From contig JBAIAC010000591.1 in the NCBI GenBank assembly GCA_037349315.1, forward strand, positions 62,001 to 126,000: DNA of 64,000 nt. Reading direction: 5' to 3'. The translations under genes were made by a program, and so were the position numbers. Within the stretch, counting starts at the first letter, position 1; every line of letters starts with the position of its first letter. Of this stretch, positions 19,387 through 29,589 are shown in pieces. The notes beneath the pieces were generated by a model. The model saw only the letters and a program-made list of their open reading frames with translations. It made no database searches and was not told where the DNA came from. Source of the DNA: Chelydra serpentina (taxonomy: Eukaryota; Chordata; Testudines; Chelydridae).

Positions 19387-22189
19387 TCACCCCCTCTCTG
19401 CTGGGGCTCCGTGCAGGTCCGCGATGTGGAGATTCCCTCCCACGCCAGCCACAGCCACCACCCGCCCACCGGGCGCTACTGCGACAGCCTGCACTGGTTT
19501 GTTGGGCAGCAGGATCTCGCCGAGCACCTGGAGACAAAGAGCCTGTCACCCAGGACTAAGCACCCTGCTGCCCTGGCTCACCCCCCCCAATCCCTGGCCT
19601 TCCTCCGCCCCACCCCTCCATCCTTGCTCACCTCCCCAACTTCCCTGCTGTTCTTGCTCACGTCATGTCACGCCACCCTCCAAACACCCCATCCCCTGCC
19701 CTGCTCCCTGGCTTATACCGCCCAAAGCCCCAAACATCCTGCCATCCTGTTCCCTGGCTCACACTACCCCCCAGCCCCCAAGGGGTAACCCAGCTCCACT
19801 GGCTCTCACTGTCATCCCCCCAAGTGGGGAAAGCCTACTCCCCCTTTACTCCCAAGCAGGGGTGCCCACCTCCCATCTCACCTGGTTAGTGCCAGTGTGG
19901 ACGGCGCTGGCCCCACTGGTGCCGCTGCCCCCGGCCACCACTATGTTCTGGTCACAGAACCGGGCTGCATAGAGGAACTGGCCCTGCATGGGGCCCCCAG
20001 GAAATGGGAGGTTCTTCTGCAGTTGGGATGTCCGCAGATCCCAGAGTTGAAGCGCGTTGTGGGGCACCCAGGAGGCAGTGAGCACGCGGTTACCCTGGGT
20101 GGGAAGGAGTCAGGCTCAGATATGGGGCGTTACATCTCCCCTAGGGCACGCAGGAGCTGGTACCAGAGGATAGCTCCCTATGTGGGGAACGATTACTTCT
20201 CCAGTGGGGATGGGGTATTGGGGGGCAGGTGACCCTGGTCCCAGAGCTAGTGGTTCAGGGTCAGCACAGACCAGCCCTGGCCAGGACTTTGCATGCCCAC
20301 ACAGTGTAGCTTATGCCCCCCTCCCACATCTCACCTGGATGTCAAGGCCTGGGCCACAGATGTGAGGCCCATTGATAACTCTCTGAGCCTCCTTTGCCAT
20401 CCGCTTGTCCCAGATCTAGGCACAGATAAGAGACAGGTAACAATGGTAGCATCCAGAACCCCTCCCCATTAGCCAGAGGCCACAGACATAACCCCCTCCA
20501 TTTCCTCCTGCTACCTCTCCACCCATACCCACCCATAATGCAGGGCCTCACCTTCACACAGTCATCCCAGCCAGCTGTCAAGAACACATGGCGCTCTCCA
20601 GGGTGGAAGCGGAGAGCAAAGATGCGGCGAGAGTGCCCACTGCTCGGTGTCACATCCCCAGTCATGAAGTCAGGAGCTTGCAGAATGTGGGACAGCTGTG
20701 GGGGAGGGAAGCAGAATCTGGGTCATGGGATGATTGAGACACAAAGCTGGGAGCAGGGGCAAGCAAACACACACACACACCTCTACCTCTTCTCCACGAC
20801 AGAACACCCCATCCTTGCTGCCCATCCCCACTCCAGATAGAGTCTCCCTTAGGCACCACCCCTTCCTCCATGTGTGCTGCCTGACTCTCTTCTGGCATGC
20901 CTCTACCCCACTCACCTGGTTGGTGTGGCTGTCATAGAGCCGAATATGTCGGTCCTTGCCAGCTGTGGCATAGGTGCTGCCGTCCATGCAGAAATCCATG
21001 GCATTGATCTCATTCTCCTTCTCTGCAGTGGGACAGACATGGGGAGAGCAGCTAGCAAGGGCTGTTACCCCAGCAAAAAGGACAAAGGTGAGGAAGGGAT
21101 TCCCCCAGCTTACTGACCCCCCACACCATGGGGCCAGGGCTCCTGGCCCTTTCCTTGGACAAGAGACCCCTTACAGCCCTTCCTTCCCTTGGGGAGAAGA
21201 GGGAAAGGCCCATCCGCCAGGCACATGGTGACAAGGTACCCTATGGAATGTCTCCTGATACCTGTCACTGTTGCCAGCAGCGTCTCCGAGTCCATGCTGT
21301 AGAGAGAGATGATGCCATCAGCCCCCACAGCCAGGAGCAGGCTGGGTCTCCCCGGGTGGTAGGCCAAGGCAGTGGTCGCATGGCGCGTACGGTGTCCTCG
21401 GAAAAGGGACGAGTGCAGGGAGGCTGTGGCCACGTTCACAATCTGAGAACGAGGGGAAAAATGGAGAATGGGATGGGTGATGTGACAGGAACGGTTTTAC
21501 ACCCACCCCCGGTACCCCCTCCAACCCTGTCCCAGTACCCACGCAGACTCGTTATCCTCCAAACCCCCTTTCCCCCACCCCCGCTACCCTCCAACCCCCT
21601 CCCAGTACCCACGTGGCCCCTTTACCCTCCAACCTCCCCTTCCCCCTTAACCTCCAACCCCCTCCTGGTATCCACACAGCCCCATTATCCTCCAAACCCC
21701 TTTTCTCCCCCCCCCCCGCTACCCTCCAACCCCCTCCCAGTACCCACGTGGCCCCTTAACCTCCAACCCCCTCCCGGTATCCACACGCCCCGTTATCCTC
21801 CAACCTCTCCTTCTCCGGTTACCATCCAACCCCCTCCCAGAAACATAGGCTGCCCCGTTACCCTCCCACCCCCACCTCCCTGTACCAGTGCAGCCCCGTT
21901 ACCCTCCAACCCCCTCCCGGTACCCACGCGGCCTTGTCACTCTTGAACTCCCCTACCCCCAGTACCGTCCTGTAACTCGCCCCCCACCCGGTACCTGAAC
22001 GGCCCCATTGCCGAACCCAGCTGCCAGGCGCCCCCCGGCTGGCGCGAAGCGAAGGCTGTAGATCCCGTGTAGGTCACTGCTGAGCGGCACCTGGTGCCGG
22101 ATGCGGAGCCCTGCGGGGCCCTGGGCAACCTCCTCCCTCTCCCTGCCACGCGACTCTAGCAGAACCCGCTCCAGCCGCCGCCGCGCCAT
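19387..22189 (-). CDS. WD40-repeat protein, unnamed
   Basis: Seven coding exons, transcribed leftward: 22189-21995, 21442-21262, 21022-20916, 20695-20552, 20415-20335, 20094-19882, 19527-19387. All have GT/AG borders and matching phases, giving 353 codons. The start ATG lies in a CCACC-ATG-G context (CGCCATGG on the minus strand is GGAAGAGCCACCATGG). Successive exons carry WD40 hallmarks: a GI-SL strand ending in a glycine-rich turn, HPGRPSLLLAVGADGIISLYS, MDGSTYATAGKDRHIRLYD, HPGERHVFLTAGWDDCVKIWD, ASWVPHNALQLWDLR, and VAPGGRVVAVAGVGGNLHI. That is about seven blades, so one propeller fills the whole protein. There is no signal peptide or membrane span, so it is probably intracellular. I do not recognise a specific orthologue; a propeller scaffold is all that can be inferred. 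Confidence 0.85.
21490..21960. repeat. C-rich minisatellite in intron 1 of the WD40 gene
   Basis: Tandem copies of about 40-58 bp built on CCCTCCAACCCCCTCCCGGT(A)CCCAC. It lies wholly within the 21443-21994 intron. Confidence 0.85.
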
Positions 22190-22249
22190 GGTGGCTCTTC
22201 CTCCACACGGCGCAGTCACTGGCGTCACAGAGCAACAAGCAGCGCAGGG

Positions 22250-23706
22250 GGGCTGGTTACCGGGGTCACAGCGCAACGGGCAGAATGGGGGGGGCGGTTA
22301 CCGGGGTCACGGAGCGATGGGTGGAACAGGGGGTTGGTTACCGGGGTCACGGAGCGATAGGCGGAACAGGGGGTTGGTTACCGGGGTCACGGAGCGACGG
22401 GCAGAACGGAGGGTGGGTTACCGGGGTCATGGAGCGACGGGCAGTGTGCGGGGGGGTCGGTTACCAGGGTCACGGAGCGACGGGCAGTGTGCGGGGGGGT
22501 CGGTTACCAGGGTCACGGAGCGACGGGCAGTGCGTGGGGGGGGGCGGTTACCGGGGTCACGGAGCGATGGGCAGAACAGGGCATTGGTTACCGGGGTCAT
22601 GGAGCAACGGGCAGAACGGGGGGCGGTTACCGCGGTCACGGAGCGATGGGCAGAACGGGGGGGGATGGTTACCGGGGTCACGGAGCGATGGGCAGAGCAG
22701 GGCGTTGGTTACCGGGGTCACGGAGCGACGGGCAGAACAGGGCGTTGGTTACCGGGGTCACGGAGCGACGGGCAGAAAGGGGGGCGGTTACCGGGGTCAT
22801 GGAGCGATGGGCAGAACGGGGGGGTCGGTTACCAGGGTCACGGAGCGACGGGCAGTGCGGGGGGGTGTGTCGGTTACCGGGGTCACGGAGCGACGGGGAC
22901 GCGGGGGGTGTCGGTTACCGGGGTCACGGAGCGACGGGCACGCGGGGGGATCGGTTACCGGGGTCACGAAGCGACGGGCAGCGCGGGGGGGAGTGGTTAC
23001 CTGGGTCACGGAGTGACGGGTACACGGGGGGTGTCGGTTACTGGGGTCAGGAGCGATGAGCAGAATGGGGGGGCAGTTACTGGGGTCACGGAGCGACGGG
23101 CAGTGCGGGGGGGCGGTTACCGGGGTCACGGAGCAACGGGAAGCGCGGGGGGGGCGGTTACCGGGGTCACGGAGAGATGGGCAGCGTGGGGGGGGTCGGT
23201 TACCAGGGTCACGGAGCGATGGGCAGAACGGGGGGGTCGGTTACCGGGTTCACAGAGCGACGGGCAGCGCGGCGGGGGGGGGCGGTTACCGGGCTTACGG
23301 AGCGACGGGCAGAATGGGGGGGGTCAGTTACCGGGTTCACGGAGCGACGGGCAGCGCGGGGGGGTCGGTTACCGGGTTCACGGAGTGACAGGCAGTGTGG
23401 TGGGGTCGGTTACTGGGGTCACGGAGCGACGGGCACGTGGGGGGGTGTCAGTTACCAGGGTCACGGAGCGATGGGGACGTGGGGGGGGGTCGGTTACCAG
23501 GGTCACGGAGCGACGGGCAGAACGGGGGGGTCGGTTACTGGGGTCACGGAGTGACGGGCAGTGTGTGTGGGGGGGCGGTTACCGGGGTCACAGAGCGACG
23601 GGGACGCGGGGGTGGTGGTTACCGGGGTCACGGAGCTATGGGCAGCGTGCGGAGGTCGGTTACCGGGGTCATGGAGCGATGGGCAGAACGGGGGGGGGTG
23701 TGTGAG
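22250..23706. repeat. G-rich minisatellite, left part (40-47 bp unit)
   Basis: About 30 imperfect copies of a unit based on GGTTACCGGGGTCACGGAGC followed by GACGGGCAG and a G run. The G runs and repeated GGTCAC blocks make long open frames on the plus strand, which are artefacts. The array starts 60 bp upstream of the WD40 start codon and is interrupted by an LTR retrotransposon; the right part resumes at 29590. Confidence 0.95.
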
Positions 23707-24139
23707 TGTGACGGAGTAGAGAGCGAGATGGATCTGACCTGAGAGGCTGGCTGCATTGGGAAAGGCTGCATCGGGAATGCGAGACTTTACCTGAGGCTGT
23801 AACATGAGCCAGGACGGGGGTTGGGAGGTGACACCTTTGGCTGGGAGAATGGACAGGCGAGAGGAGGGGCCCCGGGGGAGGGGATGAGCCTGCTGGAGGT
23901 TTGGCTTTTTGTTTTCAGTTTGGAGCTGGGTGGTGAAACACAGGGAGCCCCAGAGCCGCGGTCTAAGCTCCCTGCCCCCCCAGAAGGCCCCAGCTGAGGG
24001 GTCCTGGTCATACTTACAAGCTCTCTTTGGACTCTTTCCTGACAACCCTAATAAACCTTCTGTTCTACTGGCTGGCTGAGAGTCACATTGAATCCTGGGA
24101 AGAGGGGTGCAGGACCTGACTCCCCCACACTCCGTGACA
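23707..24139 (+). repeat. 5' LTR
   Basis: Begins TGTGACGGAG and ends CTCCGTGACA (an imperfect inverted pair, TG…CA). An AATAAA signal lies in the last 100 bp. It is 16 bp longer than the 3' LTR because of a short duplication near 23755. Confidence 0.93.
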
Positions 24140-24141
24140 AC

Positions 24142-24159
24142 TGGTGGCAGCGGTGGGAT
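24142..24159 (+). other. Primer binding site, tRNA-Leu type
   Basis: TGGTGGCAGCGGTGGGAT, two bases after the 5' LTR, is exactly complementary to the 3' end (with CCA) of vertebrate tRNA-Leu whose acceptor strand reads ATCCCACCGCTGCCA. Confidence 0.85.
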
Positions 24160-24394
24160 CTTCTGCACCCCATGAACGGCACTTCCTGCAGTAAGTGACT
24201 GGAGCGCAGTACAACGAAGGGGGATTGACGGGGAGCAGGTTGCTGAAGAGGCAGAGAGAAGCGGTTTCGGGGGGCAGAGGAGCTATGCTTAACCCTGAGG
24301 GGTGTGACCAGTGAGAAGGGCTGGCACACTAGGGGTTCCTCCTGGAAGCCGTGGGAGCCAAGACTGCACAGGCCTGAGAGTGGCCAGCAGGAAG

Positions 24395-26569
24395 ATGTAT
24401 GCTAAGCGCCGTAAGAACGACCTGGTGGAGCTGTGCAGGCAGAGGGGGCTGCGCGTTGGGAAGTCCACCAAAGACCAGCTGATTGCACAGCTGGAGGAGA
24501 AGGATCGCTTGGATGACCCGATCCCTGTCCCTGGGGGAAGCCGCCCGACAGACGCAGCATGGGCCCCAGGGCCTGACCTGGCTGGGAGGGGTCAGACTGC
24601 TGCCGAGGACATCCCAAGACCCCTCTCGCCTCTGCACAGGGGAGAGGTTGGGGAAAGCCCAGCAAATACCGAGGGCACCTTGACCCCAGCGGCCAGCAGG
24701 GGATCTTCCCGGAGGAGCTCCCCATCCCAGCAGTGGAGGCGGCTGGATTGGGAGAGGGAGATAAAACTGAAAGAGCTCGAGTTGAGACAGCAGGAACTGA
24801 AGGAGGAGCGGGAAGAACGGGAAAAACAACGTCAGCATGAGGTGCAGGAGAAAGAGAAACAATGCCGGCATGAGCTGGAGGAGAAGGAGAAACAATGCCA
24901 GCATGAGGAGAAACAACGCCAGCATGAGCTGGAGCTGGCCAGGCTGAGGAGCAGTGAGGCCCCGGCTGCGGTGAGTGAGGGGGGACCCAAGACTACAGGG
25001 AAGTTTGATCGTAACTTCCTGGCCCGGCGTAAGGAAGGGGAAGACATAGACAGCTTCCTGGCGGACTTTGAGAATGCCTGCAGGTTGCACAAGGTTGACC
25101 CTGCAGACAAGATCCAGTATCTCACCCCCTTACTAGACCCTGCAGGCCTGGATGTGTACGGCCGAATGAAAGAGACGGAGACTGGGGACTATGAACTGTT
25201 CAAAAAGGCCCTGCTCTGCGAGCTTGGGCTGACTCCCGAGATGTACCGTCAAAGGTTCCGGGATCAGCGGAAAACCCCTGAGATCACGTACCCACAACTG
25301 GCCAACCGGATACATGGATACGCCCGCAAGTGGACCGCTGGGGCCCAAACTATGGAGGACCTGCTCGAACTATTCGTACTGGAACAACTGTATGAACTGT
25401 GCCCATCAGACCTGAAGGTATGGTTGATGGACAAAAATCCAGAGAGCCTGCAGCACGCAGGGCGGCTGGCCGACGAGTTTATGAACAGTCGGTCAAGGGG
25501 TGGCAGGGAGGAATCCCAAAGGAGCAGGCCCACCCTGAGGCAGCAAGGGAGTCACCATGGGACCTCCCAAAGGGGAAATAGGGAGAACCACCTCCTGAGG
25601 GGAACCTCCGACATCAGAACCAACCGACGTGCTCGAGGGGACCAACGGGACATGAGCTGCTATCACTGCGGCCAGAGGGGCCACTTACGGTCCCAATGCC
25701 CCAAGATCAGAGACAGACTGAGCAGACCAAACCCACACCGGGTTAACTGGGTTAACAACCAGCCGGATGAGGGGCCGACAGCCCAGAAGAGGGGGGCTGG
25801 CAGCTTATCAACAGCTCCGGAGGGAGGAAGGCCCCAGACCAGCTCCTCGGCGGGGCTGGATGCTCCGGACTCAGGGTTCTCGGTTTATAGGGTGGGCGCG
25901 GGGCTCTCCCTCCGGAGAGAGTGCCTTGTTCCTCTGGAGATAGATGGGAGGAAGGTCACTGGATACTGGGATACAGGCGCGGAGGTGACACTGGCCCGGC
26001 CCGAGGTGGTGGCCCCAGATCGGGTGGTACCCAACACCTACCTGACCCTAACAGGGGTGGGCGGGACCCCGTTCAAGGTACCTGTGGCGAGGGTACACCT
26101 GAAATGGGTGGCCAAGGAGGGCCCCAAGGACATTGGGGTGCACCAGCATTTGCCCACTGAGGTACTGATGGGGGGGGACCTAGAAGACTGGCCCAGTGAG
26201 TCCCGGGCCTCGGAGAGGGTGCCTTGCACACGGTGCAGGACCCTGCCCCAGTGGGGAGGGAGTACCCCAGGACCAGGCGCAGAGAGGCTGCGGCCTCAGA
26301 CACAGACAGCACGAGGGAACAGGTTCCCATTCCTTCCCCAGTGGCTGAGTTCCAGGCCGAGTTACAGAGAGATCCCTCCTTGCGGAAGCTCAGGGACCTG
26401 GCCGACCGCAGGGAGGTGCGGACCATGTGGAGAGGTTGCCAGGAGCGGTTCCTGTGGGAGAAGGGGTTCCTGTACCGAGAATGGGCTCCCCCTGGTGAGA
26501 TGGAGACGTGGGGGATCAGGAGGCAGCTGGTGGTCCCCCAGAAGTATCGCCGCAAGCTACTGTACCTAG
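24395..26569 (+). CDS. Retrotransposon gag-protease open frame
   Basis: The frame is open from 24311; the Met at 24395 gives about 724 codons. The N-terminus is basic and is followed by a long charged coiled coil at about residues 140-225 (many E, K, Q and R). Next come a capsid-like helical region and one zinc knuckle of the form CX2CX4HX4C at about 25655-25700. A retropepsin domain follows, with the active-site D-T-G-A at 25970-25981. Gag and protease are in one frame; integrase follows in another, with overlap from about 26190. After the protease the frame continues without homology, which suggests that a frame change near 26200 (programmed or mutational) is needed to reach the integrase. 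Confidence 0.88.
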   Translation: MYAKRRKNDLVELCRQRGLRVGKSTKDQLIAQLEEKDRLDDPIPVPGGSRPTDAAWAPGPDLAGRGQTAAEDIPRPLSPLHRGEVGESPANTEGTLTPAASRGSSRRSSPSQQWRRLDWEREIKLKELELRQQELKEEREEREKQRQHEVQEKEKQCRHELEEKEKQCQHEEKQRQHELELARLRSSEAPAAVSEGGPKTTGKFDRNFLARRKEGEDIDSFLADFENACRLHKVDPADKIQYLTPLLDPAGLDVYGRMKETETGDYELFKKALLCELGLTPEMYRQRFRDQRKTPEITYPQLANRIHGYARKWTAGAQTMEDLLELFVLEQLYELCPSDLKVWLMDKNPESLQHAGRLADEFMNSRSRGGREESQRSRPTLRQQGSHHGTSQRGNRENHLLRGTSDIRTNRRARGDQRDMSCYHCGQRGHLRSQCPKIRDRLSRPNPHRVNWVNNQPDEGPTAQKRGAGSLSTAPEGGRPQTSSSAGLDAPDSGFSVYRVGAGLSLRRECLVPLEIDGRKVTGYWDTGAEVTLARPEVVAPDRVVPNTYLTLTGVGGTPFKVPVARVHLKWVAKEGPKDIGVHQHLPTEVLMGGDLEDWPSESRASERVPCTRCRTLPQWGGSTPGPGAERLRPQTQTARGNRFPFLPQWLSSRPSYREIPPCGSSGTWPTAGRCGPCGEVARSGSCGRRGSCTENGLPLVRWRRGGSGGSWWSPRSIAASYCT

Positions 26570-28527
26570 CCCATGACATCCCTCTCGCAGGACACCAGGG
26601 GATCCGGCGCACCAGGCAGAGGCTGCTACAGAACTTTTACTGGCCTGGGGTCTTTACAACTGTCCATCAGTACTGCCGGTCCTGCGACCCCTGCCAGCGG
26701 GTGGGGAAGGCCCGGGACAAGCGGAAAGCGGCTTTGAGGCCTTTGCCCATCATAGAGGAGCCCTTCCAGAAGGTGGCTATGGACATAGTGGGGCCTCTCA
26801 GCAAGACAACCCGGTCGGGGAAGAAGTACATTCTGGTGGTGGTAGATTTCGCCACCCGCTACCCCGAGGCGGTGCCCTTATCCTCCATTGAAGCAGACAC
26901 CGTGGCGGATGTGCTGCTGACCATTTTCAGCCGAGTGGGGTTCCCCAAGGAAGTCCTGACAGACCAAGAGTCCAACTTCATGTCGGCCCTGCTCCGGTGC
27001 TTGTGGGAGAAATGTGGGGTCCGGCACAGCTGGGCCTCAGCATATCATCCCCAGTCCAATGGGCTGGTGGAGAGGTTCAATGGGACGCTAAAGATGATGC
27101 TGAAAACCTTTATAAACCAGCACCCGCAGGACTGGGACAAGTACCTACCGCACCTGCTGTTCGCCTACAGGGAAGTGCCCCAGGAGTCTACCGGATTCTC
27201 GCCCTTCGAACTGTTATACGGCAGGAGAGTACGGGGGCCCCTGGACCTGATGAGAGACGAATGGGAGGGGGAGGCGACCCCCGAGGGAGAGTCAGTGGTG
27301 GAGTATGTCCTGACCTTCCGAGAGAGACTTACTGAGCTCATGGGCCTGGCCAAGGGAAATCTGGCCAGAGCCCAGAGGAAGCAAAAGGTCTGGTATGACC
27401 GCACGGCGCGGGCCGGCGCCTACGCCACGGGGGATCAGGTGATGGTTCTCATCCCCGTGAGGAAAAACAAGCTGCAGGCCGCTTGGGAAGGCCCTTTCAA
27501 GATTGTCAAGCAGCTAAATGAGGTAAATTATGTGGTGGAGCTGTCTAACCGGGCACACCACTGCCGGGTGTACCATGTCAATATGATGAAGCCATATTAT
27601 GACAGGGGGAATGTGGTGCTGGCCGTGTGTGGACATTGGGAGGAGCAGGGAAGTGACCCTCTAGTAGATCTATTCCCTGAGACAGGAGCTGGCTCCTCCC
27701 AAGAAACGATCCCCCTCTCTGATCAGCTAACCCCTGCCCAGCAAGCTGAGATCAGAGGGGTGCTGCATCTGTACAGACAGCTGTTTTCCAACCAGCCGGG
27801 TCGCACTAATCTGACTGTCCACCGGGTGCAGACAGGATCGCACCAACCTATAAGATGCTCCCCCTTCCGAGTCACAGGGAAGACAGCTCGGGACCTGGAA
27901 AGAGAGGTCAAGGACATGCTGGCTTTGGGGGTGATCCAGCCGTCGTCCAGCCCTTGGGCCTCGCCGGTGGTGCTGGTCCCCAAAAAGGATGGGTCGATCC
28001 GGTTCTGTGTGGACTATCGGAAGCTCAACGCCATCACTGTATCTGATGCCTACCCCATGCCCCGGCCGGACGAGCTCCTAGACAAGCTGGGAGGGGCTCG
28101 GTACCTTACCACCATGGATCTTACAAAGGGCTACTGGCAAGTGCCACTGGATGCAGATGCCCGGCTGAAATCTGCCTTCATTACCCCTCTGGGGCTCTAC
28201 GAGTTCCTGACCCTGCCTTTCGGCCTCAAGGGAGCGCCAGCCACCTTCCAGCGCCTGGTGGATCGGCTACTGAAGGGGATGGAGAGCTTCGCTGTGGCGT
28301 ATATCGATGACATCTGTGTCTTTAGCCAGACCTGGGAGGACCATGTGTCCCAAGTTAAACAAGTGCTGGACCGACTCCGGGAAGCTGGGCTGACCGTAAA
28401 AGCGGAGAAGTGCAAGGTGGGGATGGCTGAAGTATCCTACCTGGGAACACCGGGTGGGGAGCGGCCGCCTAAAGCCAGAACCAGCCAAGGTGGAGGTGAT
28501 CCGGGACTGGCCCGCTCCACAAACTAA
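26224..28527 (+). CDS. Retrotransposon integrase-reverse transcriptase open frame
   Basis: The frame starts with a linker, then an HHCC zinc domain (H…H…C…C at about 26574-26695), the integrase catalytic core with the D, D and E residues at about 26780, 26962 and 27075, and a GPY/F module near 27490. The RT follows directly, with the SPWASPVVLVPKKDGS entry motif near 27945 and the catalytic Y-I-D-D at 28300-28311. The RT then breaks: a one-base insertion in the GGAACACC stretch at about 28444-28448 shifts the frame into a stop at 28525, while the rest of the protein continues in the next frame. That makes this copy non-functional. Confidence 0.9.
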   Translation: MHTVQDPAPVGREYPRTRRREAAASDTDSTREQVPIPSPVAEFQAELQRDPSLRKLRDLADRREVRTMWRGCQERFLWEKGFLYREWAPPGEMETWGIRRQLVVPQKYRRKLLYLAHDIPLAGHQGIRRTRQRLLQNFYWPGVFTTVHQYCRSCDPCQRVGKARDKRKAALRPLPIIEEPFQKVAMDIVGPLSKTTRSGKKYILVVVDFATRYPEAVPLSSIEADTVADVLLTIFSRVGFPKEVLTDQESNFMSALLRCLWEKCGVRHSWASAYHPQSNGLVERFNGTLKMMLKTFINQHPQDWDKYLPHLLFAYREVPQESTGFSPFELLYGRRVRGPLDLMRDEWEGEATPEGESVVEYVLTFRERLTELMGLAKGNLARAQRKQKVWYDRTARAGAYATGDQVMVLIPVRKNKLQAAWEGPFKIVKQLNEVNYVVELSNRAHHCRVYHVNMMKPYYDRGNVVLAVCGHWEEQGSDPLVDLFPETGAGSSQETIPLSDQLTPAQQAEIRGVLHLYRQLFSNQPGRTNLTVHRVQTGSHQPIRCSPFRVTGKTARDLEREVKDMLALGVIQPSSSPWASPVVLVPKKDGSIRFCVDYRKLNAITVSDAYPMPRPDELLDKLGGARYLTTMDLTKGYWQVPLDADARLKSAFITPLGLYEFLTLPFGLKGAPATFQRLVDRLLKGMESFAVAYIDDICVFSQTWEDHVSQVKQVLDRLREAGLTVKAEKCKVGMAEVSYLGTPGGERPPKARTSQGGGDPGLARSTN

Positions 28528-29203
28528 AAAGCAGGTCCAGGCCTTTATTGGGATGGCGGGGTACTATCGAAGATTTGTGCCCCACTTTAGCGCCATAGCC
28601 ACCCCCATCACTGAGCTATGCAAGAAGGGGAAGCCAGACAAGGTGGTCTGGACCGAGGAGTGCCAGAGGGCTCTCTGTGCACTGAAGGAGGCTTTGATCA
28701 GGGGCCCGGTTCTGGCAAACCCAGACTTTGACAAGCCCTTTCTGGTGTTCACCGATGCCTCAGACATGGGACTGGGGGCGGTGTTAATGCAGGAGGATGA
28801 AACGGGGCAGAGACACCCCATCGTGTATTTAAGCAAGAAGCTGCTACCCCGGGAGCAGAATTATGCGGCCATCGAGAAGGAATGCCTGGCCATGGTGTGG
28901 GCCCTCAAGAAACTAAAGCCGTATCTATTCGGGCGACACTTCACCGTGTACACCGACCACTCGCCCCTGACCTGGCTACACCAGATGAAAGGGGCCAACG
29001 CCAAGCTCCTGAGGTGGAGCCTGCTCCTGCAGGATTATGACATGGACGTGGTCCATGTGAAGGGAAGTGCCAACCTGATAGCGGATGCGCTGTCCCGGAG
29101 AGGGGGCCCTGAACTTCCCCAGGCCACTGGTCAGAGTGACCCCGCTCAGTTCAGTCTCGAAGGGGGGAGAGATGTGACGGAGCAGAGAGTGAGATGGGTC
29201 TGA
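28454..29203 (+). pseudogene. Retrotransposon RT thumb/connection and RNase H, frame-shifted remainder
   Basis: This frame carries the end of the RT (QAFIGMAGYYRRF), then RNase H with the D…E…D pattern: F-T-D-A-S-D at about 28748, the K-E-C-L-A block near 28880, and T-D-H-S-P-L at about 28958. It ends with A-D-A-L-S-R near 29095 and stops in the 3' LTR at 29201. It is displaced from the upstream RT by the single-base insertion noted above. No integrase follows. Confidence 0.9.
29160..29172 (+). other. Polypurine tract
   Basis: AAGGGGGGAGAGA directly precedes the 3' LTR, the position of the second-strand primer. Confidence 0.85.
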
Positions 29204-29589
29204 CCTGAGAGGCTGGCTGCATCGGGAATGCGAGACTTTACCTGAGGCTGTAACATGAGCCAGGACAGGGGTTGGGAGGTGACACCTTTGGCTGGGAGAA
29301 TGGACAGGCGAGAGGAGGGGCCCCGGGGGAGGGGAAGAGCCTGCTGGAGGTTTGGCTTTTTGTTTTCAGTTTGGAGCTGGGTGGTGAAACGCAGGGAGCC
29401 CCAGAGCCGGGGTCTAAGCTCCCTGCCCCCCAGAAGGCCCCAGCTGAGGGGTCCTGGTCATACTTACAAGCTCTGTTTGGACTCTTTCCTGACAACCCTA
29501 ATAAACCTTCTGTTCTACTGGCTGGCTGAGAGTCACATTGAATCCCGGGAAGAGGGGTGCAGGACCTGACTCCCCCACACTCCGTGACA
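29173..29589 (+). repeat. 3' LTR
   Basis: TGTGACGGAGCAGAG … CTCCGTGACA, with an AATAAA signal. It differs from the 5' LTR at about ten positions over 417 bp, giving a rough divergence of 2-3%. Confidence 0.93.

Larger units (their letters stand above)
23707..29589 (+). mobile_element. Ty3/Gypsy-type LTR retrotransposon with integrase before RT (Gmr1-like)
   Basis: The element has two LTRs (23707-24139 and 29173-29589), a tRNA-Leu primer site, gag, protease, integrase, RT and RNase H, and a polypurine tract. It is flanked by 5-bp direct repeats GTGAG (23702-23706) and GTCAG (29590-29594), one mismatch apart, consistent with the target duplication. The domain order gag-PR-INT-RT-RH is that of Ty1/copia, yet the RT, RNase H and GPY/F integrase are of Ty3/Gypsy type, as in the Gmr1-like group described in deuterostomes. 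RNase H runs to the 3' LTR, so no integrase lies downstream. The LTRs differ at roughly ten positions plus a 16-bp duplication in the 5' one, so insertion is fairly recent. Frame changes show the copy is not intact. Confidence 0.93.

Noticed and set aside
22101..23705. A 534-codon glycine/arginine-rich plus-strand frame
   Set aside because: It starts antisense inside the WD40 first exon and is otherwise pure minisatellite.
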